Below are positions 40,053 through 49,043 of a DNA stretch of 64,000 bases, in pieces. The notes under the pieces are model-generated. The model searched no databases and had not been told where the DNA came from. It saw only the letters and a list, made by a program, of their open reading frames with translations. The position numbers were made by a program, and so were the translations under genes. This stretch comes from Micavibrio_B sp964399985. GTDB taxonomy: Bacteria; Pseudomonadota; Alphaproteobacteria; Micavibrionales; Micavibrionaceae. Numbering within the stretch: the stretch's first letter is position 1; every line of letters begins with the position of its first letter. The stretch lies in the NCBI GenBank assembly GCA_964399985.1, contig CAYNRY010000003.1, forward strand, positions 124,001 to 188,000. The letters are read 5' to 3'.

Positions 40053-40550
40053 ATGAATAAGCCAAGAGGCAATTTTGAAAAAGCGGCAGGATATCTTTCC
40101 ATGGAGGAATACCTGACAGCCATCGATCTCGCCGTTGACACAAACCGTGCCAACGATGCTTTTGCCATGGCCAGTATGCCTCTCGATCTTAAAGAAACTT
40201 TGCCTGCGGATATTCGCGACGCGCTTGTCGAGCGATTGATTCAGATCGGGTCGAAGGGCAAGTTCGATTTTTCTCCTCCGGTGAATTCTCTTTTGGCGAT
40301 GGTGCCGCTGCAATATCCCGACACCACGGCTTTTGAACAGGCCGCGCAGCTTATCAATACATGTGCGATCCATGACATGGATCAGGCCGTTCGTATAACG
40401 ATTGATTTCAAGATGCAGAATTCGGTCGATGTAGATCAGTCCATTATGGATGCGGCGAGTAATGTCGCCCAGAAAAGATCCTTTCATGACATGTTCATGA
40501 CATATGATCGCCTGAAAGAAGCGCCTGCATCCGCGCTCGATTTAAAATAA
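40053..40550 (+). CDS. Helical hypothetical protein, paralogue family A (member 1)
   Basis: This 165-residue soluble, helical protein of unknown function aligns with the next gene: 'NDAFAMASMPLDLKETLPADIR' against 'QDAFKTANKALEFKESLCKSFR', then a shared 'L..LI.+.G.G..D...P...LL', and 'AAQLINTCAIHDM' against 'AARLLNESAKQNM'. No clear Shine-Dalgarno site. Together with 40591 and 44244 it defines a local family. Confidence 0.65.
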   Translation: MNKPRGNFEKAAGYLSMEEYLTAIDLAVDTNRANDAFAMASMPLDLKETLPADIRDALVERLIQIGSKGKFDFSPPVNSLLAMVPLQYPDTTAFEQAAQLINTCAIHDMDQAVRITIDFKMQNSVDVDQSIMDAASNVAQKRSFHDMFMTYDRLKEAPASALDLK

Positions 40551-40590
40551 TTAAAAATATATTTCCCTTCTTTATTGAGTAGTGAATCCG

Positions 40591-41187
40591 ATGTCTTTGT
40601 TAAGTGCGTTTCTGAAAGCTAAAAAGCGCGACCGGCATATCGGCGATTTTAACAGCGTCATCGAACATTTTTCCCATTATCCGGATAGATGGGGCGACTT
40701 AACATTTCTTCATGATACTGCCAAGGAAATGCTGAGGGATTTTCAGGGCGACCGAAAAGTACAGCAGGCTTTTCTTAAAGGTATGGACAGCATGATTGCC
40801 GCAGGTAATACGCAAGATGCGTTCAAAACAGCAAATAAAGCTCTCGAGTTCAAAGAAAGTCTATGCAAATCCTTTCGTCTGGAAATCCTGTCTAAATTGA
40901 TAAAGCTGAGCGGTACGGGAAGGCATGATTATATTATGCCATGCCATCTTTTGCTTGAAGCGGCGGATAGGGACAAAACAGATAAAGAAGCGCTTAAATT
41001 GGCAGCAAGGCTTTTGAATGAATCCGCAAAACAGAATATGGCCGCAACGCTTAGCTATGCTCGGTATATCAATGTTCAGGATCTGCCCGACCTAAATCCC
41101 CTGATTTTGCATTGTCTGAAAAGCCCGCGCCGATCTGCCATGGTCTTGCGAAATGATATGTTTATTTTTGCTTTGAATCAGGACTGA
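40591..41187 (+). CDS. Helical hypothetical protein, paralogue family A (member 2)
   Basis: This protein has 198 residues from the ATG at 40591; an in-frame GTG at 40582 is the alternative. It carries an N-terminal segment of about 60 residues lacking in member 1, then the shared helical region (about 68-160). Its N-terminus (MSLLSAFLKAKKRDRHIGDFN) resembles that of the gene at 44244. Function unknown. Confidence 0.65.
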   Translation: MSLLSAFLKAKKRDRHIGDFNSVIEHFSHYPDRWGDLTFLHDTAKEMLRDFQGDRKVQQAFLKGMDSMIAAGNTQDAFKTANKALEFKESLCKSFRLEILSKLIKLSGTGRHDYIMPCHLLLEAADRDKTDKEALKLAARLLNESAKQNMAATLSYARYINVQDLPDLNPLILHCLKSPRRSAMVLRNDMFIFALNQD

Positions 41188-41330
41188 TTTTTCTTCTAAA
41201 ATTTCTCACTTTTGAAATAATATATTAAAAATTAGTAGAATATCAGCTATGCATATCAAGAAGCAGGATATTATTGCATTTATATTACGATTTATGGTTA
41301 TATAAGAGAAACAGAATTAAAGAGGGTTTT

Positions 41331-41558
41331 ATGAGTATTTTTCCAGGTTATGCAGGTCGCGTTGGTTCAAAAATGGCTTTTGATAAAGTAGCAGAATTAG
41401 TCGATGCGCCAAGCTCGCCAGAAAATGATGCGGATTTGAAGATTGTAGCTCAAAGCATTATCGAGGCGTATCCGAATTCATCTGAAACGGAAAAAGCCGT
41501 TGAAGAAATCAAAGTTAAGCGCCCGGATATAGCAGGGCAGATTTTTTCTATCTCTTAA
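41331..41558 (+). CDS. Small hypothetical protein
   Basis: The ATG at 41331, preceded by AGAGGG at good spacing, gives 75 residues, mostly helical and acidic ('VAELVDAPSSPENDADLKIVAQSIIEAYPNS'). No family recognised. A terminator follows its stop after about 30 bases. Confidence 0.6.
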   Translation: MSIFPGYAGRVGSKMAFDKVAELVDAPSSPENDADLKIVAQSIIEAYPNSSETEKAVEEIKVKRPDIAGQIFSIS

Positions 41559-41586
41559 AAGATCAAGTCTTAAATAAATTCAATTA

Positions 41587-41617
41587 GGACAGAGTGTAAA
41601 AACTCCGTCCTTTTTAT
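41587..41617 (+). terminator. Rho-independent terminator
   Basis: GGACAGAG pairs with CTCCGTCC with one mismatch, and TTTTTATT follows. Confidence 0.75.
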
Positions 41618-41624
41618 TTCACAA

Positions 41625-41695
41625 TTTTACGCGAAGGCCCAAAGCTCCGAAGAAGTATGGATAGCTTCGGTCCTTCGGACCTTCGCGTTTAAAGA
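41625..41695. repeat. Large palindromic element (TTACGCGAAGG...CCTTCGCGTTTA)
   Basis: ACGCGAAGG and CCTTCGCGT are exact reverse complements at the two ends, with AGCTCCGAAGAAG/TAGCTTCGGTCCTTCGG pairing inside. The core 'AAAGCTCCGAAGAAG' also occurs in the element at 55934. Confidence 0.75.
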
Positions 41696-41750
41696 ATTTT
41701 TTGTGGAGTGACGGGTTTGCATAGGCGAGGATAAAGTTCTATAAATATCT

Positions 41751-42866
41751 ATGATCCATTTCCTGCACGCATCGCGATTGAGAGAATTTTTCAAGCTGGA
41801 AGCCGCGGGCGGGCTGGTTCTTTTCGCCGCGACGATCGCCGCGCTGGCCATCGCCAATTCCCCCCTTGTTGATTTCTATAATTATGTACTTATCGAAAAA
41901 CATGTCGCGCACTGGATCAATGACGGTTTGATGGCGATTTTCTTCTTTGTCGTCGGGCTTGAGATAAAGCGCGAATTCAAAGAGGGCGAATTATCGAGTG
42001 TTAAATCCGCCGCTGTGCCATTCGTTGCCGCAATTAGCGGTATCATCTTTCCCGCCCTGTTTTTTTACCTGATCAATATGGACGATGCCGACAACTTACG
42101 CGGTATCGCCATCCCGACGGCGACCGATATTGCATTCTCGCTCGGCGTCCTTGCCTTGATCGGTAGCCGCGCTCCCTTTGCCTTGAAAGTTCTCCTCACC
42201 GCTATTGCGATCATCGACGATCTTGCCGCTATTCTTATCATCGCGATTTTCTATACAGGTGATATCGATTTTTACATGCTGGGCGGGGCGGGGGCCGCAC
42301 TGGCCATGATGATCCTGTTTAACAAATGCAATGCAAAAGGCTTGTGGCCGTATCTGGCGCTGGGCTTTGTCATGTGGCTTGCACTCCTGAATTCCGGTGT
42401 CCATGCGACGATGGCGGGGGTTGCGACCGCATTTTGCGTTCCGCTCTTTCGCAAAGAGAGTGAAGAGGAAAGCTGGATCGATCATCTAATCCATACGCTT
42501 CATCCCTATACGGCGTTTTTTATCCTGCCTGTGTTTGCCTTCGCCAATGCCGGGGTGAATTTCAGTGGCATGAAAATGGAAGATATGACCGCGCCGCTGA
42601 CGCTTGGGATCATTACGGGCCTTGTGGCCGGTAAAACCATCGGCATCACTGCGGCTTTGTCTATTATTCGCCCGGCAGGGGTGAATTTCCTCCAGATTAT
42701 CGGCCTCGGATTTTTATGCGGGATCGGTTTTACCATGTCGCTCTTTATCGGCGAGCTGGCCTTTACCACAAATGATCTGCAAAACCAGATCCGCCTCGGC
42801 GTGATGATCGCGTCGTTAATTTCGGCGGTTTGCGCCTTCGGGATATTGCGCTTCGCTAGCAAATAA
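41751..42866 (+). CDS. nhaA: Na+/H+ antiporter NhaA
   Basis: This inner-membrane antiporter of 371 residues uses the proton gradient to expel sodium. 'FFFVVGLEIKREF', 'IPTATDIAFSLGVLALIGSRAP' and 'AIAIIDDLAAILIIAIFYT' (the paired Asp residues of the ion site) are intact, as is 'FVMWLALLNSGVHATMAGV'. It is slightly shorter than E. coli NhaA. It stands alone between the phage-like island and the unrecognised gene group. Confidence 0.95.
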   Translation: MIHFLHASRLREFFKLEAAGGLVLFAATIAALAIANSPLVDFYNYVLIEKHVAHWINDGLMAIFFFVVGLEIKREFKEGELSSVKSAAVPFVAAISGIIFPALFFYLINMDDADNLRGIAIPTATDIAFSLGVLALIGSRAPFALKVLLTAIAIIDDLAAILIIAIFYTGDIDFYMLGGAGAALAMMILFNKCNAKGLWPYLALGFVMWLALLNSGVHATMAGVATAFCVPLFRKESEEESWIDHLIHTLHPYTAFFILPVFAFANAGVNFSGMKMEDMTAPLTLGIITGLVAGKTIGITAALSIIRPAGVNFLQIIGLGFLCGIGFTMSLFIGELAFTTNDLQNQIRLGVMIASLISAVCAFGILRFASK

Positions 42867-42928
42867 AAGTTTGCAAATCCGGATAAACATCAATATGTTT
42901 ACATAACTTTATTTAGGTTGTGTAAAAA

Positions 42929-44188
42929 ATGAGTAATATTTTCAGTGATTTAAGCTTTCGCAGCGGGTTCTTTCTCGATAATTACCAGCCGGGTAACGAG
43001 ATTGAAATTAGCGAAGAGGTCGGATTCAATCCTGTCTATGCCGTCATGCGCGTTGCGGTTCCGTCCGGTCAGCAGGCCACAGAGCAAAATTTACCGGTTG
43101 CCGTGCCGTCAATAATGACAGCGGAAAAGAAAGGGCTTCGCGGCTGGTTGATGAAAAATTTCGTCACGCCTGAAATCCCGTCTGAAATCGCCCAGCCTAA
43201 AGTGCCGGCACAAGAAGCCAATATTACAAATACATCTGAATTGTTTAACGTGGTGGATTTCAAAATTCCCATTGCCAGAAACGAGACGGGACATTTCATC
43301 CTTGATACATCACGCCAGCCTATCGTTGAAAAAATAAGGGGCCATGCAAAATTCGATGAAGCCTTGTTCTCAACCATGGTATTCGCCAATCCGTCATTAT
43401 CGCGGATGTATAATCAGCAGCATCTGCCGCGTATTGCAGAGGGTGATGCGGGATTCATGTCAATGCTGACCTCCGTCGATTTGAAAACATCCGATGGAAT
43501 TACGATGCTCGATTTTGCAAAGCTCCGCGCGGTCGAAGATTTTCTCGATCATCATAATATAGGTTTTAATGGTCTTGACCCGGTTATACGCGACCGTGTC
43601 GATTTGAATGCGCTTAACGGTTCGACGAATTTAATTTCCCTGCCGCATGCGCATTGCAGAGGACCGGCTAACGGAAATAACCCTTATCAATTCGGAATAA
43701 TAGAAACGCCGCTTACCGTCATTCATCCTGAATTTGCCATTGCCGCGCATGCACAGCCGGTCGTGTCGCATGGCAATAAAATCAGCAATTTGCAGAGTAT
43801 CGCGCTACGGGCGCTCGATACGCTCGAAAAATCCGCCAGAGTTTTGCAGGAAAGAGGTTTTATCGTCGATTTCGAGGTAGATTCATTTGACGACAGGGAA
43901 ACTGTATATGTTATCGATATAAAAAAGGGCGCGGATAACTTTGTATTCTCCATGCAATATAATAGCACATTAGAGGATCCAAAAATTTCTATCAGAAGCG
44001 AGAATCCTTTGATTTCTGAATCGCGGAGGATATATTTTGGCGATCCAAAAAATCTAAAAGATTTTTATGTAGGGACAGTTAATATTATGGTGGATATGTT
44101 GCAAACCGTATTCGATAACAGCGTCTTTGCAAATAAATTCATGGATGTATCGACGAAGCGGGCGGTGCAGGAATATTTGCCGAAATAA
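42929..44188 (+). CDS. Hypothetical protein, paralogue family B (long member)
   Basis: This 419-residue soluble protein is unrecognised. Residues about 140-210 contain 'DEALFSTMVFANPSL', 'QQHLPRIAEGDAGFMSMLTSVD' and 'KLRAVEDFLDHH'. These match 'RDALLFTANFANSSV', 'QQRDLPRLNERDSAFISLLKSID' and 'FFRIEDIIKHP' of the gene at 51509. The C-terminal 130 residues form a separate alpha/beta region. No signal peptide. Confidence 0.68.
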   Translation: MSNIFSDLSFRSGFFLDNYQPGNEIEISEEVGFNPVYAVMRVAVPSGQQATEQNLPVAVPSIMTAEKKGLRGWLMKNFVTPEIPSEIAQPKVPAQEANITNTSELFNVVDFKIPIARNETGHFILDTSRQPIVEKIRGHAKFDEALFSTMVFANPSLSRMYNQQHLPRIAEGDAGFMSMLTSVDLKTSDGITMLDFAKLRAVEDFLDHHNIGFNGLDPVIRDRVDLNALNGSTNLISLPHAHCRGPANGNNPYQFGIIETPLTVIHPEFAIAAHAQPVVSHGNKISNLQSIALRALDTLEKSARVLQERGFIVDFEVDSFDDRETVYVIDIKKGADNFVFSMQYNSTLEDPKISIRSENPLISESRRIYFGDPKNLKDFYVGTVNIMVDMLQTVFDNSVFANKFMDVSTKRAVQEYLPK

Positions 44189-44243
44189 AGTTGATTTCAG
44201 CAGTTGAGATCAGGCATAGTCCGCCCGATCAAAGGGTAATTTA

Positions 44244-44843
44244 ATGCGTAATCTCATTTCTTCCATCTTCAATAGTCTCGACCGCGGCGAACGCAGCGAA
44301 TATATCAGGCAGTATAACACGGCTATTTTATACGGCAGGGTGGATGATATTTATCTCGATGCCCAAAAATTAATCATCTGCTTTCCACATGACGAGATCG
44401 CGATTGAAGCCTATTTTGATGGCGTATGGGCGCTGGAGAATATGGGCGGCGCGGAAGATAACCGCTTCATCGCCATGGAAATCGCGGCCATGCCGCTGCA
44501 GCCCGATTTTAGAGGGATCAGCCCTGCTTATAAAGAAGCGGCGATCCGTGCCCTGACCGATATTTGCCCGCGTTTAGCGGCGGATAATGAATATAATATC
44601 GTCGAGGCGCTCGCCTATCTCGATGTTGCGTCAACGCCCTATCACGAATTTCCCGATCTATGTCATGACGCCATGAATGTATCCATCGACCTGATCAACC
44701 ACCACGGAGCAGCAAGTCCGGAAGGCGCGGCCAATATTGCCTCGATGTTCTTTCCGCAAGAAAAATATATGTTTCGTGAAGAAATAGCGCGGCGCATGCA
44801 GACGCCGTCGATGGAAAATTTCTTTCCGGTTTTCGTTCTTTGA
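44244..44843 (+). CDS. Helical hypothetical protein, probable paralogue family A (member 3)
   Basis: This 199-residue protein has an N-terminus (MRNLISSIFNSLDRGERSEYIRQYN) and middle ('FDGVWALENMGG....FIAMEIAAMPL') that follow the layout of the genes at 40053 and 40591, at low identity. AAAGGG lies 7 bases before the ATG. Function unknown. It is convergent with the next gene, whose stop is adjacent. Confidence 0.65.
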   Translation: MRNLISSIFNSLDRGERSEYIRQYNTAILYGRVDDIYLDAQKLIICFPHDEIAIEAYFDGVWALENMGGAEDNRFIAMEIAAMPLQPDFRGISPAYKEAAIRALTDICPRLAADNEYNIVEALAYLDVASTPYHEFPDLCHDAMNVSIDLINHHGAASPEGAANIASMFFPQEKYMFREEIARRMQTPSMENFFPVFVL

Positions 44844-45356
44844 TTATTTCGGCCCGGTTTCGCGGACCCGATCTTCTATCGGTATTTTAAGGCCGGGGTT
44901 GTTCATCTGATATATCCACAGGCCGGAGAGGACGGAAAATCCGCGCATCGCGGTGACTTTGTCTTCAAAAGTAATGCCGCGTTTACCGAGCTGTTTTATA
45001 AAATAAGCGGCAAGCTGCGCTGGATCCGACATGCGATCAAGCGGCGTCAAGGGAATCGGTTTGAAATCGTCATAGCGCTCGTCCTTATAATATCGGAAAA
45101 AAGACAGGCGCAGCCATTTTTCACTCAAATTAAAACAGATTTCAGCCTTGGGTTTCTCTCCTTTGATATGGGCGTTCATACCGGCGCGCAGCAGGAAATA
45201 TTCCGCTTCCTTCATGCGGGCTTGTACGCCTGATCTATCGCCGCGTATCGGGAAAATATAATTATCGACATTCACAGATATAATACGGCACGTCATTTCC
45301 GAGCGCGAATTAAAGCAGCTGGAGAGAAAGTTCTTTATGTTCTTGAAAAGACTCAT
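44844..45356 (-). CDS. Hypothetical protein
   Basis: This 170-residue protein has a basic amphipathic N-terminus (MSLFKNIKNFLSSCFNSRSE) and no membrane segment. 'KAEICFNLSEKWLRLSFFRYYKDERYDDF' looks globular. No family recognised. The short hydrophobic-basic N-terminal helix is a feature shared loosely with other genes of this island (40591, 44244). Confidence 0.6.
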   Translation of the reverse strand: MSLFKNIKNFLSSCFNSRSEMTCRIISVNVDNYIFPIRGDRSGVQARMKEAEYFLLRAGMNAHIKGEKPKAEICFNLSEKWLRLSFFRYYKDERYDDFKPIPLTPLDRMSDPAQLAAYFIKQLGKRGITFEDKVTAMRGFSVLSGLWIYQMNNPGLKIPIEDRVRETGPK

Positions 45357-45441
45357 TTGAAATTACGCCTACTCCAACGCAGAAAAAACGTGAAACCTTG
45401 TTATTATTGTGTTGGAAGTTAGAGAATAAAGGCTGGAGATG

Positions 45442-46719
45442 TCAAATATTTAAGATCAGGGCGGGGGTCGGAGCGGCAGGGCAGGTAGCGGAAGGTTTAA
45501 CGGCGGCAATTTCTTCCTTGTAAGCCTTGTCTTCAGCCAAGCCTGTTTTAAGATGCGACACCAGATCTTTCATGATCTCGAATCTCTCCCTCGGGCCGCC
45601 TGTCAGAGCTTCGGCAAAACTGCCTGCATAAACTGAATGTTTTTCCTGCGGATTGGTACGATAACCTTCTTCATTAACAGCGTACTGGATATATTGCCGG
45701 TCGTTGCCGATCATCGAATAAGCGGCCTGACGCAGTTTGCCACCCATCACGAGGGCCGAATTTATATCATCGCCCGCGCCGCCCGGAAGATTGTCCATCA
45801 TCCAGCCGCTCATATGGTTTTGATAGGAGAGCATGCCAGCTGAATCCAGAATGTTTATCTTCCGTGAATTATCTTCTTCCCATTTCCATTCTTCCAGATG
45901 GATTTTTTGAAGGCGGTTTGACAAGGTCGATTGAAAGGCGTGATCGTTTTCATGAAAAACCGTATCGATAAAATCGGTAAGGTTGTTCTCCTGCATAAGA
46001 TTGCTATCGAAAGTGATCGTGCCGCTTGGGCCTTTCGTACTGTCAAATTCTCCCCATTCGTTTTGTTGCGACAAGTCGTCCGTTGTAACGGCGGGGCGGG
46101 AATATCCATAGACTTTTGACTGTATATCGGTCATGCGCTCTGCGAGCTGGAGCTTTTCGTGAAAATCCAGACCATGTTTCCCGCCCGATAGCTCATTCAG
46201 TCGAACATCCTTATCCAGTAGTTCTTTAACTAGAGGATCCTTGTGAAGCGCGCTTATTAATTCAAATTTCCGGCGGGAATCCCATTCCAGAAAAGCGTGA
46301 TCTTTGGAGATTTGATAATTGGCGTGTATGGATTTTATCTGGTCCATTTCGCTCCTGACGCCGGAAGATAGGGAGGTTAAATCCGCCAGTGCAGCGAGAT
46401 CCGCATTCGTCAGATGTGTGAGCTCATTCTTGTTTACATTTAGCATTTCTTCAAGCGCGGCGCTGTAAAGGCGGGCACTGTGATCCGTCGTTATCTGGAG
46501 GAACATGTCTTCGCGGTCTTTCGCCGGCATATCCGCATTGTTGCGGTTGAAGCTTTCCCTATCGGGACCTCGCGTTTCCGAGTCCATTGATATGTATCTG
46601 GCATTAAGGCGCGAAAAGAAAGAAGCCGAGTGGCAGGCCTGCCAGACGCTCGTCAGGCTCGGCGCCTGCGCCAAAGCTTCAGAAACTTCTATTCCTTGTG
46701 ATGGTTTTCCTTTACCCAT
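45442..46719 (-). CDS. Putative HExxH zinc metallopeptidase, unrecognised family
   Basis: From the ATG at 46719 the protein has 425 residues; an upstream in-frame start at 46830 would add a hydrophobic N-terminal stretch. 'FIDTVFHENDHAFQ' carries HENDH (residues 256-260), a zincin HExxH motif. About 100 residues later 'YRTNPQEKHSVYAGSFAEAL' supplies a plausible third zinc ligand (Glu359). The N-terminal 220 residues are helical. There is no signal peptide with the preferred start, and the target is unknown. Confidence 0.65.
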   Translation of the reverse strand: MGKGKPSQGIEVSEALAQAPSLTSVWQACHSASFFSRLNARYISMDSETRGPDRESFNRNNADMPAKDREDMFLQITTDHSARLYSAALEEMLNVNKNELTHLTNADLAALADLTSLSSGVRSEMDQIKSIHANYQISKDHAFLEWDSRRKFELISALHKDPLVKELLDKDVRLNELSGGKHGLDFHEKLQLAERMTDIQSKVYGYSRPAVTTDDLSQQNEWGEFDSTKGPSGTITFDSNLMQENNLTDFIDTVFHENDHAFQSTLSNRLQKIHLEEWKWEEDNSRKINILDSAGMLSYQNHMSGWMMDNLPGGAGDDINSALVMGGKLRQAAYSMIGNDRQYIQYAVNEEGYRTNPQEKHSVYAGSFAEALTGGPRERFEIMKDLVSHLKTGLAEDKAYKEEIAAVKPSATCPAAPTPALILNI

Positions 46720-46850
46720 CGGCTCAGTATAAATAGAGGCTATTAAAAATATGTAAATCATTGAAAGGCCTTCACAATTCCTTAAAGAATGCCATTTATT
46801 GTGGTGCGGTATAATTCCGTTTTTATTCATCTCATAAGGATTTTTCCACC

Positions 46851-48101
46851 ATGACCACGCCTTTCAAAATCAACGGCTCCATTGTCGATATGACAGGGGA
46901 TGGCGTCTGGCCGCATATGTCCGCCGAAATCCGCGAACAACTGATCGCGCCGTTCTTCGAGGTTGACTGGAAGGTGCATGATATTTCCCTGCAGGCGCGG
47001 GACAAAACGAATGACGCGGCGCTGAATGACGCCATCGCGGATTTGAAAACGCACAAGGCGGCGATCAAGGGCCCGACGATCACGCCGAATAAGGAAGAGA
47101 CGAAAGCGTTTGGTTTGAGCCAGCAATGGGATTCTCCGAACGGGATTATCAGGCGCGCGATCAACGGCGCGGCGATTTTGCGCAATACGATCGAGATCGG
47201 CGGCATGGATAAATTCGCGCCGCTTATGCATGATGTGACCATCGTGCGCCAAGCGGTCGGCGGGATTTACGGCGCGCCCAATGTAAACATTCCGGGGCGC
47301 GGAAAACTCAAAGTCGTTTTCGAAGGCGATGACGGATCGGTTTCCACTTTGATTGAAAATCGCAAAGTCGATAATGGCGTCGTGCTGCTGACCACTGAAA
47401 CGGATTCGTCCATTCGCGATTACGCGCATGCGCTGTTCCAGCAAGCTCTGTCGATGCATAAGAGTGTTATCTTCGCTGCCAAGAACACGATACAGGCCGT
47501 CTATGACGGACGCTTTATCGATATTTTCAATGAAATATTCAACGAGAGCTATGCCGATAAATTCAAGGCGGCGGGCATTACTTTTAACGACAAGGTGCAG
47601 CTGATTGACGCGGTCGTCTCCAAAATTCCGCAAGGGAAATTGAACGGCATGATTATCGCGCTGAAAAATTATGACGGCGACGTCGTGTCCGATCAGGTTG
47701 CGGGAGAGCATAAATCCCTTGGCCTCATGGATTCAACTCTTGTCTCGGCTGACGGCACGCTGCTCGCCGATCCGCCGCATGGCACCGCGCCGGATCTGGA
47801 AAGCGCCTGGCATGAAAAGAAAATCCTTCTTGCCAATCCGGCGGCGCATATTTTCGCCTATGCCGAGGCGATCCGTCACAAGGCCGAAATCAACGGTCAG
47901 GCAGACGGCGTCGAACTGGCCAAGAAACTCAAATACGCGGTCGTCGAAACTATAGAAGAAGGTTTGAAAACCAGTGCACTCACTGGCGATCTCGCCCCTG
48001 ATAAATCAAAAGCCATTACCGGACAGCAATTTATCGCCAATGTTCGCGAGACGTATCAGAAAATGATTTCGTCCCAAGCCGAGTTAAAAGCCGCAGGTTA
48101 A
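46851..48101 (+). CDS. icd: Isocitrate dehydrogenase of the homodimeric (type II) family with NAD-like coenzyme motif
   Basis: This 416-residue protein oxidises isocitrate to 2-oxoglutarate by homology. Substrate and metal residues of the family are present: Ser95 and Arg101 ('SPNGIIR'), Arg111, Arg133 and Tyr140, Lys211 ('KNTI'), Asp253, and Asp277/Asp281 ('NYDGDVVSD'). The coenzyme loop, normally HGTVTRHYR in NADP enzymes, reads HGTAPDLES (310-318), like the HG(S/T)APD of NAD-linked isopropylmalate dehydrogenases. The segment after Arg111 is also divergent. NAD preference is an inference. Confidence 0.82.
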   Translation: MTTPFKINGSIVDMTGDGVWPHMSAEIREQLIAPFFEVDWKVHDISLQARDKTNDAALNDAIADLKTHKAAIKGPTITPNKEETKAFGLSQQWDSPNGIIRRAINGAAILRNTIEIGGMDKFAPLMHDVTIVRQAVGGIYGAPNVNIPGRGKLKVVFEGDDGSVSTLIENRKVDNGVVLLTTETDSSIRDYAHALFQQALSMHKSVIFAAKNTIQAVYDGRFIDIFNEIFNESYADKFKAAGITFNDKVQLIDAVVSKIPQGKLNGMIIALKNYDGDVVSDQVAGEHKSLGLMDSTLVSADGTLLADPPHGTAPDLESAWHEKKILLANPAAHIFAYAEAIRHKAEINGQADGVELAKKLKYAVVETIEEGLKTSALTGDLAPDKSKAITGQQFIANVRETYQKMISSQAELKAAG

Positions 48102-48167
48102 TAAGCTTTAATCCGCCTGTTTTCCAGTAAGATTTTCCAATAAGGGGCTGGCAATCTACCCGGCCCT

Positions 48168-48932
48168 TTAAACGAATAACGGCTTTAAATCCTGCGCAGG
48201 TTGTTGGGATGTCGGCTTTTCCGGTCCGCTGGAGACGAGCATAAAATTTTCTTTCGCGCTTGGTAAAACCAATTCGGCGGCATCGTTAAAACCGCTTTGT
48301 AAGGCCAGTCTTTCCGCTCTTGAAAATTTCTTTATTCCGCGCACGCGCATAAAACTGGCAATCGAATTAAAACCGCAGCCGGGATGCGTCGTGCCGTAAA
48401 ATTTCAATCTCTGATCAACCGCATACCATTTACTGCCCGCCGATTTTCCAAACATGACTGTTTCATGCAGTCTTATATTGTCACAGGTTTTTTCAAGAGT
48501 CAGCCGAATGGCCAGTTCCGTATCATCGAGATCGAGCGGCGGGGCGGCGTTGCCTCTGGGCTTCTTCAAGCCCGGCAGGGTTTCGATGCCGCGCAGTTCC
48601 ATAAATTCCAGAACCGATTTTATTTTAAAGTCGGGATGACTATTCGCGCGCCTTTTTAATAAAGCGTCGACATTCTTCCAGCGAATGCCTTCAAACTGGC
48701 CGCAAGGAACCCGCGCTTCGCGATCTATATTTTTACCCGTGTCTTGCAAAGTCCAGCGGATCGTGGCGTCAAGATCGTCAAAATCAATGTCTCGGCGCTT
48801 TCGTCTGCAAGGTTCTCTTTTCTTCGATACCGTGCGGGGCGACTTCAAATGAGGAATGTCTGTCCATTCGTCGAGGATCGAATCCCAACTGGATTTTTCA
48901 AACAAGATATCAAGAGGAACATTTTGTCCCAT
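48168..48932 (-). CDS. Hypothetical protein with two internal repeats of about 70 residues
   Basis: The two halves of this 254-residue protein align: 'DFDDLDATIRWTLQDTGKNIDREARVPCG...GIRWKNVDALLKRR' (about 49-119) against 'DLDDTELAIRLTLEKTCDNIRLHETVMFG...GSKWYAVDQRLKFY' (about 134-204). Each ends in 'S+..FM.+RGI'. The W-x-x-V-D-x-x-L+ core with basic residues may be a DNA- or nucleic-acid-binding helical module, by inference. AGGGAG lies 9 bases before the ATG. Confidence 0.65.
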   Translation of the reverse strand: MGQNVPLDILFEKSSWDSILDEWTDIPHLKSPRTVSKKREPCRRKRRDIDFDDLDATIRWTLQDTGKNIDREARVPCGQFEGIRWKNVDALLKRRANSHPDFKIKSVLEFMELRGIETLPGLKKPRGNAAPPLDLDDTELAIRLTLEKTCDNIRLHETVMFGKSAGSKWYAVDQRLKFYGTTHPGCGFNSIASFMRVRGIKKFSRAERLALQSGFNDAAELVLPSAKENFMLVSSGPEKPTSQQPAQDLKPLFV

Positions 48933-49043
48933 TATTTATTACTCCCTTACCCAGATAGAAACCCAGACTATTAATTCCTAGGCTTCATTCAAGGGCAGGT
49001 GCAAGCTTTTAATCACGGCAAATATAAAAAACCTGCCGATAAG

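Noticed and set aside
46827..47711. 294-codon open frame on the minus strand opposite the isocitrate dehydrogenase gene
   Set aside because: The plus-strand protein is a clear dehydrogenase with conserved catalytic residues. The antisense frame has shadow-type Arg/His/Ile-rich composition and no motif.
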